IMG/VR virus record: IMGVR_UViG_3300042945_001831
Location: 1-64,000 of that record
Length of the DNA: 64,000 nt
Direction: 5' to 3' (one strand)
Source: a virus
In this document: positions 12,030 through 22,900 of the stretch, piece by piece
Layout: the number at the start of each line of letters is the position of its first letter
How positions within the stretch are numbered: position 1 is the first letter of the stretch
The notes under the pieces: generated by a model
Seen by the model: only the letters and a program-made list of their open reading frames with translations
Told to the model about the DNA's origin: nothing
The model's database searches: none
Translations under genes and position numbers: made by a program

Positions 12030-13915
12030 TGTCATTCAATCAGTTTACAAATTTAGATTTCAACGATTTGCGAACTCAGATTAAAGATTATCTGAGAGCA
12101 AATCCTAATTTTACTGATTTTGACTTTGAGGGATCCAATTTTTCAGTTTTAATTGATCTTCTTGCGTATAATAGTTACATTACATCATATAATACTAATA
12201 TGGCTATCAATGAGTCATTCATTGATAGCTCTACATTAAGAGAAAATGTAGTTTCTTTAGCAAGAAATATTGGTTATGTTCCAAGATCTGTTAAATCTTC
12301 AAAAGCAAAGATTAGTTTTAGCGTAGATGTCAGTAACATTAATACAAGATTAGTAAAATTGAATGCTGGTGTAGTTGCTTTGGGGTCAGTTCAGGGAGGA
12401 AATTATATTTTTTCAATTCCAGAAGATATTTCTGTTACTCCAGATAGTAGTGGAGTTGCATCATTTGATAATATTGAGATTTATGAAGGAACATTTTTAA
12501 AAAAGACGTTTAATGTAGACAATTCGCAAGCAAATACAAAATATATCTTACCAAATGCAAATATTGACACCTCAACAGTTAGAGTTTCTGTTACTGGCAC
12601 CACAACAGAAAAATATGAACTCTATAAAAATATTTTTACAGTAGAATCAACCTCAAAAATCTTTTTAATTCAAGAAATTGATGACGAAAAGTATCAAATT
12701 TTGTTTGGGGACAACATTTTTGGCAAAAATCCAGAAAATGGTAGTACAATTAGTGTATCATACATTGTAACGAACGGAATTGATGGCAATGGTGGTGCAA
12801 ATTTCACATTTTCTGGCAATTTATCTTATGTGGAGAACGGAATTGATAAACCAGTCACCTCTGGAATATCTCTTCTTACCACTCTACAACCGTCTGAAAA
12901 CGGAGATGGCATTGAATCTATAGATACGATCAAATATCTTGCTCCAAGGGTCTATGCATCGCAATACAGGGCAGTTACGTCCAATGATTATACAAGTTTA
13001 ATTCCATTTTTATATTCAAATGTAGATTCGGCAAGCGCCTATGGTGGGGAAGAACTTGATCCTCCACAATATGGCAAAGTTTATATTACAATTAAACCAA
13101 AAAATGGTGAGACTCTTTCTGATGTTACAAAAAATTCAATTAAAAATGATTTAAAGAAATATACAGTAGCAGGAATTAAGCAAGAATTTATTGATTTGAA
13201 ATATTTGTATATAGAATATGATTCGACAGTATCATATGACCCAAGTTTTGTACCAAATAAAGAAAATCTTTATACAAAAATTCAATCGACAATAAATTCG
13301 TATTCAAAATCTTCCGATATCAATTCTTTTGGTGGAAGAATTAAATATAGTAAGTTGATTTCATTAATTGATAATGTAGATAAGGGCATAACGTCAAATA
13401 TTACTCTTTTAAAAATGAGAAGGAATCTTTCTCCTGCATATAATATACTTGCTAACTACGAATTATGTTTTGTGAACAAATTTCATGCAGATGTTTATGG
13501 ATTTAATATTCGTTCAACATCGTTTAAAATAAGTGGAGTGGATGGCGATATATATTTAACTGATCTTCCAGATGATTCTACAGGAAAAAAAGGAAAAATT
13601 AGATTTTTTACCTTGATTGATGGATCTCCAAATTTTATCAATAATAATGCAGGAGTAGTAAATTATGAAAAAGGAGAAATTATATTATATCCAGTAACTA
13701 TTACATCTACAAAATCTTCTGTTGGAATTGAAATCGAAGTTGTTCCAGATTCTAATGATATTATTGCAAAAGAGAATCTTTATATTGTCCTAGATACTAC
13801 AAGCAATAGTTCACTAAATCTTATAGAAGATCCAATATCTTCTGGATCTAATAAATCTGGAAACTCTTACGTTCCACCTTCTAGTTTCACAAGTAATAAA
13901 AAGTATACAAGATAA
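12029..13915 (+). CDS. gp6: gp6 baseplate wedge subunit
   Basis: 628 residues (T4 gp6 has 660). It forms the continuous inner ring of the baseplate wedge with gp7 and gp25. The N-terminal sequence FNQFTNLDFNDLRTQIKDYL then NYITSYNTNMAINESFIDSS is the J-like/gp6 signature region, followed by YVPRSVKSSKAKISF. The middle (APRVYASQYRAVTSNDYTSLI) is also typical. It starts on the last base of gp25 and ends two bases before gp7, so the three are coupled. The C-terminal part is beta-rich. Confidence 0.92.
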   Translation: MSFNQFTNLDFNDLRTQIKDYLRANPNFTDFDFEGSNFSVLIDLLAYNSYITSYNTNMAINESFIDSSTLRENVVSLARNIGYVPRSVKSSKAKISFSVDVSNINTRLVKLNAGVVALGSVQGGNYIFSIPEDISVTPDSSGVASFDNIEIYEGTFLKKTFNVDNSQANTKYILPNANIDTSTVRVSVTGTTTEKYELYKNIFTVESTSKIFLIQEIDDEKYQILFGDNIFGKNPENGSTISVSYIVTNGIDGNGGANFTFSGNLSYVENGIDKPVTSGISLLTTLQPSENGDGIESIDTIKYLAPRVYASQYRAVTSNDYTSLIPFLYSNVDSASAYGGEELDPPQYGKVYITIKPKNGETLSDVTKNSIKNDLKKYTVAGIKQEFIDLKYLYIEYDSTVSYDPSFVPNKENLYTKIQSTINSYSKSSDINSFGGRIKYSKLISLIDNVDKGITSNITLLKMRRNLSPAYNILANYELCFVNKFHADVYGFNIRSTSFKISGVDGDIYLTDLPDDSTGKKGKIRFFTLIDGSPNFINNNAGVVNYEKGEIILYPVTITSTKSSVGIEIEVVPDSNDIIAKENLYIVLDTTSNSSLNLIEDPISSGSNKSGNSYVPPSSFTSNKKYTR

Positions 13916-13917
13916 AG

Positions 13918-16900
13918 ATGTTAGAAAAAAAAGTTAAAATTTCAAATATTGTTGAAAATCAAATTCCAGAATTTCTAAATGAAGAAAATCCTTTATTTAG
14001 AGAATTTTTAAATCAATATTATATTTCTCAAGAATTTGAATATTCTATTGTAGATCTAGCAGAAAATATTCCTTCATATAAACAAATTGATACTTACAGA
14101 AATGTTGGATTGTCTACAATTTCTATAAATTTAACTTCTGACATATTAGCATTCGATGATACGATTAATGTAAATACAACTATTGGATTTCCTTCAAAAT
14201 ATGGATTATTACAGATTGATAATGAAATTATAACTTATACTGGAATTACAACAAATTCTTTTATTGGTTGTATTCGTGGTTTTAGTGGTATTTCTCAAAT
14301 TGAAACTGAAGGTAATCCACAATTTTTAACCTTCAGTTCAACTGATGCAGAAGAGCATTCATCTGGATCATTAGTTAGTAATTTAAGTTCTATATTTTTA
14401 CAAGAATTTTTTAAAAAATACAAATATCAATTTTTGCCTGGATTTGAAAATAGAACTTTTACTCCTGGTATATCCGTTGAAAATATTTTAACCAGAGCAA
14501 AAGATTTTTATAGTTCAAAAGGAACTGATAGTGCTATTAAAATCTTATTTAAAATTTTATTTGGAAAAAATGTTCAAATTATAAAACCATTTGACAATAC
14601 AATATCTCCATCAGAAGCAGAATGGGTAAGTGTTGATGAAATTATAGTAGAATCTTTAAATGGAAATCCATCCAATCTTAAAGAAACTACCTTATATCAA
14701 AATTCTTTTGATTCTCCTGCCGCAAATGGAACAATATCAAATGTGGAAGATGTTTATTTGGGAAATAGAAAATATTATAAAATTAGTTTTCCAAAATCTA
14801 CCATTAATGGAAATTTTTTAATTAGCACTAAGACCAAAGTAATTGGAAATACACCATCTTCTGATGTTGTTACTGTAGATTCTACTATTGGATTCAAAGA
14901 TGTTGGGAATTTTTATTATTTGGATGAGGCAAGTAATGTGTATATTCAAACTGAATATACATCAAAATCTCATAATCAATTTTTTGGTTGTATTGGGCTT
15001 ACAACCTCATTAAATGAAAATACACCTATTATAGATGATAATTTTGTTTATGGATATGAAAATAACGATATAAACTCAATATGCAAAATGAGGGTTGTTG
15101 GTGCGATTTCAAATCTTTCTACAGGAGTAGAAAATACAAAATATTTTCTTCCTGGAGATCAAATTAAATTAAAATATATTGGCGAGAAAACATCATTAGA
15201 TGATATGAAGTTTTCTACTTGGTTTCATAATAATATTTCATATATAGAAACCCAATCTGTAAATGCAGCAACAAATACAATAATAACAAAATCTCCACAT
15301 TTTCTACACAAAGGAGATAATGTAGATATTATAAACAAATTAACAAATTCAATAACAGTAAATTCTTCTGAAGTTTCTCTTGTATTGAGTTCTACTGAAT
15401 TTCAAATTGCAACAGGATCTTTAAATGATAATACCGAATATTATGTTAAGAAAAATTTAAAATTCGTTTCAAGTAATTTAAATTTAAATAATCTTCTTGC
15501 AGATATTCAAAATTCATTTATCGACAAAGATAAAAATACTTATATTGCATTTTCTGGTTATCCATCATACAGATCATTAGAAACAACCGATAGATCTAAA
15601 ATATTTAATTCAATCTCTGCATCTTCAGGTATAATTAATATTAATTCTCATGGATTTATTACTGGTGATAAAATTTATCTAGAGGCATCTTCGGACATAT
15701 CTGGAATATCATCTGGTTATTATTATGTAAATAGATTGAATGAGAATTCAATTCAATTATCTTTAAGTAGATTAAACATTCATTCAAATAATTTTTTAAA
15801 TTTTAATGGAACTGGAAATAATACAAATACAATCACACCAGCAGATCTTTATGGCAATAATTTAAAAAACCAAGATAACTTTAAAAGAATTTTAAAGAAT
15901 CCAGAAAAAAATACAAAAAATTTACCATTGAATGGTCCAATTGGAATTTCTTTGAATGGTGTAGAATTATATTCTCCGATTTCAAATGATTCTGTATTTT
16001 ATGGACAATTGCAAAAAATCAATGTTTTGGAAAGTGGATCAAATTATGATGTGATAAATCCTGCAACTATTTCAATTTTAGATTCATTAGGTTCTGGAGC
16101 AGAAGCATATTCACAGTTATCTGGAAGTATTGAAGAAATAATTTTAGAAAATCCTGGATTTGATTATATTGATTTACCGATAGTAAAAATTTCAGGTGGC
16201 AATGGGTCTGGTTGTGTTGCTGAAGCAAAAATGACTTCATATCAACATTATGTGTCTTTCTCTGATCTAAAAGTTAATTTAATTTCAAATTCAATTAATT
16301 TAGATGATGATCACAAATTTGCTGATGGCGAAGAAGTAATTTATATTTCTTCTGGTCTTCCAATTGGAATTGGAAGTACAAATGTTGGATTTGCAACATC
16401 TCGTTTAACAAATAATACATTTTATTATATTTCAAAAATTAATGAAACTTCATTTTCTATTGCTGCATCAAAAGAAAATGCTCTAACAAAAACAAATCTT
16501 ATAGATTTTTTATCTTTTGGAAATCAAACACACACCTTTAAGTCTTCTAAATTTAAAAATATTATTGATAGGATTTCAATTCAAAATCCAGGAAGTTCAT
16601 ACTCAAATAAAAAAGTAATAGTTGATTCTGTTGCATATCCACCGTTAGAGAAAAAAGATATATTTAAAATTTTTGTTGGCATAAACACATATGATGATTA
16701 CATTTTTGCAGTAAACCATAATTATAAAAATGGTGACTTATTAACATATTCTGTTGATGGTACTGCAATATCTGGATTATCAACTTCAAATTATTATAAA
16801 GTCACAATAATAGATGAAAATAAATTTAAACTGAGTTATGCTGGAACTGCTTCAAGCATAAGCACTACAGATTACGATAACAAAATTTATACAAATTTAA

Positions 16901-19900
16901 CTAATATTGGAGTAGGTACACATACATTTAATTATCCACCAATAACTGTATCTATTTTTGGAAATACTGGAATTTCATCAACAACAGTTCCATCATATTA
17001 TACTGCAACTGCATATGCTATTGTACGAGGTAAAGTTGAAAATGTATTTTTAAGAAAAGGTGGTGTTGGTTATGGTGTTACAAATATCATAAACTTAATA
17101 AGAAGACCAGAAATAAATCTTCAGACTGGAAAAAATGCTTCAATTCAAGCAATTGTAAATGATAGTGGAGAAATTTCAAACGTTTATATCATAAACAGAG
17201 GATCCGAATATACAACTCCACCAATTTTAGAAATAATTGGTTCTGGAAAATATGCAAAATTAAAAGCAAACATTTCTAATGGTGAACTGACATCAGTTGA
17301 TATTATAAATGGTGGAAAAGGATACGATAAAAATAATACCACAATAAAAGTAACTCCTTGTGGATCTGGTGCATTTTTGAATGCCGAAATTCAAAAATGG
17401 TCAATAAATGCAGTAGAAAGACATAAAAATGTTTTAGAAACAGAACAATTTAAAGGAACTTTACAAATTCCATCCGAAGCAAGATTTAAACAAAAAAAAA
17501 TAGGTTCATATTATGCAACAAAAGAAATTCGTAAAATTTTAAATGACAATTTAGATCAAAATACCTTTGAGGAGTTGGATGAACTTAATTCTCATTCTCC
17601 AATTATTGGTTGGGCATATGATGGCAATCCAATTTATGGACCGTATGGAAATTCAAAGAGTATTGCAGATTCTTCTGGAACTGGTGGATTAAAGAGGATT
17701 GTTTCTGGATACACATTGGATCCAATTAATGATAATTCATTGAGACCATCATATCCATCTGGATATTTTATTGAAGATTACAATTTTGATGATAGTGGGG
17801 ATCTTGATGAATATAACGGAAGATTTATTGTTAATTCTGATTTTCCAAATGGATCATATGCTTATTTTTCAACTTTAGATGTAGATAAAAATCCAGAATT
17901 CCCATATATAACGTTTAAACATCATAATGCAACTGACTTATTCAATTATGATGTATTGAAAACTCAATCAGATTCATATTTAAATACAGGAGAGTATAAG
18001 AGGAATATTACGCCACAAGGAATATCAGAGAAATATAAAAAATATCCTTTCTTTGATGATAATTTTAATTCCAATGTTGATTTACAAGTAATTCTTACAA
18101 AAAAATCTGGAATTTCAACAATTAGTGTTAAAGATGGTGGCACTAATTACAAAGTTGGAGACAAAGTAATATTTTCAAATGATTCAAATATTAATTACAA
18201 TGTAAAAGAAGTTTTAGGAAAAAATATTATATCAATTGCATCTTCAGAAATTATAAATGAAAATCTTGTTTTTTCATTTTTAGATAAAAAAGTTACTGCA
18301 TTCAGCACAGTTCCTCACAATTTTGTAAATGGAGACATTGTTGAAATTTCTGGAATTTCATCAGCACTATACAAAAACATAGAAGGATTAAAAACAATTG
18401 AAGTTTCAGCAGTAGTTTCATCATTGTCTGTTTCCATTGGAGACACAAGCACTACGGGAATTACTACATTTATCTCAATTTCAGATCCAACTTCAAATGG
18501 CAATTTTATCCCTAATAGTATCATACAAATTGATTCTGAGCAATTATTAATTTTAAATCTTGACAATTATAATAACAGATATAGAGTTCAAAGGGCATAT
18601 AATAATACCGTAGGATCAGCACACACAGCAACAAGCATAGTTCGTTTATTACCAAAATCATTTACATTTAATAATAATTCACAAATACAATCAAATATTC
18701 AAACTAATTATTCGTATTATTTTAATCCAAATACTTCTATTGGAATTGGCAACAGTTATACTAATGTTATCGTAGCAACATCTGGAAGTAATAATATTGT
18801 AAAATCTATTCCACCAAAATCAATATATTTACCAGATCACAAATTTAATACTGGAGATTTAATTTCTTACACTTCTATAGGTTCAACAATAATTGCATCA
18901 AAAAATAGTTCTCTTACTCCAACATTTACATTGAATGATTTTCAAAATTTATATTGTGTTAAAATCAGTGATGAATATATTGGAATTTCCACAGAAAAAG
19001 TTGGATTTACTACTTCTTATGTTTATTTTGTTTCATATACGGGTTCAAATCATAAATTTGAATCTATCAAAAATCAAGTAACAGGAAATTGTAAAAAAGT
19101 AAATGTCACAGTAACTGTTGAGGATTCAATTGATTTGATGAAAGGTGATAATATAAATTTAAATATATTACCAAAATCAAATCAATATTTTAATTTTAAA
19201 TTTAATGATGCTATAAAAAAATTAGTCGTCAATCCTGTTTCATTTGCATCGACAGCAGTTGGTGTTGGAACTGCAGATTCTACAATAACAATCAATAACC
19301 ATAACTATAAAACTGGAGATGTAGTAGTATACACTGCAGAAAATCCAATCACACCATTTGTGAATAATGGGATTTACTACGTAATAAAAATATCAAATTC
19401 ATCTTTTAAATTGGCATCAAATTCTTATAATGCCACAAAACTAGATTATGAATATATTGGGATTTCTTCATATGGTTCAGGAACTCACAATTTATCATTA
19501 ATTAATCCAAAGTTAACTTTTTACAAAGGGAACAATGTTTCTATAGCAGTATCAGATACTAGCTTGTCTGGATATGATATTAAATTTTATTATGATAATG
19601 AATTTAAATCAGAATATAATTCAACTTTAATAAGAAAATATGGAGTAATTGGAAATTCAAATCCTTCATCAATAATAAACTTTTTTATTGATGATTCTAT
19701 TGAAAAACAATTCTTTTATAGAATTGAAGGAAAAGATATAAAGTTTACTGATACTTATCCTTCATCAGCAAATACCGATGTTCAAAATTATTCATTAATA
19801 GAAGTAAAACAATCCATATACAATGGATCTCATGTTGTTTCTGGAGTTGGTACAACTTCATTTAATTTTACTTTAGTTGGAACAGCAGAAACAACATTAT

Positions 19901-22900
19901 ACAATCAAACTGGGATTTCAACTGCTTATTATTTTACAAATTCTCAAAATGCAAAAGGAAAAATATTTTCAATAAAAAAAATTGACTCTAAATTAAATTT
20001 AGAAAGAATACCTCAAATTTCCTCTATAAGATCAATTGAAGGATCTGATGGTATTCTTTCAGTTGAATCAAATGATATTGGAAATATAAAAGATATTAAA
20101 GTTATAAATCAAGGTCTTGAATTTTCAAATAATAAAACATTAACACCAAAAGCAGATGTATATACTATTTTAAAATTAAAAGATGTATATAAATTAAAAA
20201 CAATTGGAATTTCTACTGGTGGTAAAAATTATACTTCTCCACCAAATGTAATTGCTATTGGAAACTCATCAATTTTAACTAGAACTTCTATACAAGGAAG
20301 TTCTGTATCAAAAATAGAAATTATTTCAAATGACAGTGGATTATCGAATGACATTAGAATTTTACCAATCAATAATTCAAATGGAGTTGGTATTATTAAT
20401 GCGACATCAAATTTTAAAATTAATACTTTATATCTAAAAGCACCACTTTTAGGATTTGTCGAATTTCCATTTGATATAGGAGATAAAATTTTTGTTGAAA
20501 ACGTTTTAATAACTGATTCATCGGATGGTTATAATTCGAGTGATTATGATTATAAGTATTTTACAGTTACTGAAATCAATACAATTTCTGGTTCGGAATA
20601 TGTTAGATATTCAATTTCTGGTCTTGGTAATACTGGTGGATTATTCGATTCAACAAAAACTTTTGGTAGGGTCATAAAAGTAGATGATTTATGTTCATTT
20701 AATGTAGAATTTGAAAAAATTAATTTTCTAGAAGGCGAAAAGATAACTCAAATTAATAATAATACAACCGCATATGTTTCCAAAAATGGTTGGGATTCAG
20801 AAGCACAAACTTTAAAAGTTATTAATATCGATGGAAAATTTGAGGAAAACAATCAAATAAAAGGGTCTATAGGAAATTATAAATCAAGTATTGACTCTAC
20901 ATATTCATTTGATTTTGATTTAAATGTCAATTCAACTGTCAAAAAAGATAAAGATTGGAATACAGATAAAGGAAAATTAAATTTTGACAATCAAAGAATT
21001 CAAGATAGTGATTATTATCAAAGATTTTCATATTCTATAAAAGGAGAAGTTGAATATGATGTGTGGAAAGAACCAGTTAACAGTTTAACTCATACCTCTG
21101 GATTTAAAAACTTTTCTAATTTAGAAATACTAAATGGAATTGGAAAAACATCTTCTGTGAAATCAACTGATTCGCAAATTGATTTAAATGTTGAAATATC
21201 AAGTTCATCTTCAGTAAATGATAGATTGTACTATGATCTTGCTTCTGAAGATACCAGCAATCAATCTTTGTCAAATATAATTAAATTTGATTCCAAAATT
21301 ATTACAGACTACAATGAATCAAGAACAAATAAAGTTTTAGAAATTGATGATATTAGTTCACAATTTACGGGAATAACAACTACTATTGGTGGTCAAATTG
21401 TTGGTCTGACTTCATTTACTTTGTATAATAATGGAAATACACTATTATACAAACAATTCAATTCTTCTGGAATAATAACATCTTCGTCATTGATAACAAT
21501 TCCTGATCATGAATTTAATACTGGCGAAATATTGAAGTATTCTTCAAATGGAGGAACACCAATTGGAATTGTAACGACAACAATAGTTGGTGTTGGGACA
21601 ACAACTATATTGCCATCTAATGTATATGCTATCAAAATATCCAAAGATACGATTAAACTGGCAGTAGGATCAACTCAAGCATCTTCTGGAATAGCAATAA
21701 CATTTACTTCTTCCGGCATTGGAACACAACACAGTCTTTCAGTTGAATCAAATTTGGCCTCAAGTAGATGTTTAATTACTATTGATAATATAATTCAAAG
21801 TCCATTATCTAAAAAAAATATATCAGTAGGATTGTCTACTCAAGTTGGATTGACCACAACAACAATTTATTTGAATGATATTTCAAAGATTCAAGGAAAA
21901 TCATTATTAAAAATAGAAAATGAAATTATTAAAGTCAATTTAGTTGGTGTCGGATCAACCAATTCTCTCAATGTTATTAGAAGTTATATGGGATCTGTTG
22001 CATCCGCACATACTGTTGGTGCAGCAGTTACTGTACTGTCTGGTGATTATACTATAAATGACGGTAAAATTTATTTTTCTGATGCTCCTTATGGTCCAAC
22101 AGGAATTGGATCATTAACGTCAAAATCATCTTTTTCTGGAAGAGTATTTTATCGTTTAAATTATGGTACAAATTACATAATTGATGATATTTCAGAATCC
22201 TTTGATAGTATTCAAAACAAATTTAATTTAACAACAAACGGAACAACTTTATCTGGAATACAAACCAGTTTTGGAATTGTTTTGGTCAATAATATTTTCC
22301 AAAGACCATTTTACGGGGATGTTGGATCTATTTTGGAGTCAGATTACCAAATTGTTGGTACTGGACAAACAATTAATTTTACTGGATCTGATTATAGAGA
22401 TTTACCAAGAGGTGGAGTAATTAATGAATTTGATATAACAAACGGGAGTGGATATCAATCACCATATAGGGCATCTGCGTATGTAACTGTTTCTGCTGGC
22501 GGAACAATTCAATCAATTGGATTATCAACTGGAGGATCTGGTTATACTGCCACACCTAGAGTTTCTATTGCAGATACACTTGGAGTTGGAATTGGGGCAT
22601 CAATTATTTCATCAATAACAAATGGAATTGTGACTTCATTTACAATAATAAATCCAGGAAGTGGATATACATCTTCCAGCCCACCTACAGTTACTATAGA
22701 TGAACCATATCCATACAAAAATCTATCATTAATTGGTGGTAATGGCAATGGAGCAAAAATGAATGTAGTAGTTGGTACGGGAGGAAGTATAATTTCATTT
22801 GATCTACAGAATCGTGGTTATAGATACAATGTAGGTGATGTGTTAACTCTTTCTGGAATACCATTTAGAACTGGAATTGGAACTTCTGCATTTAAAGTTA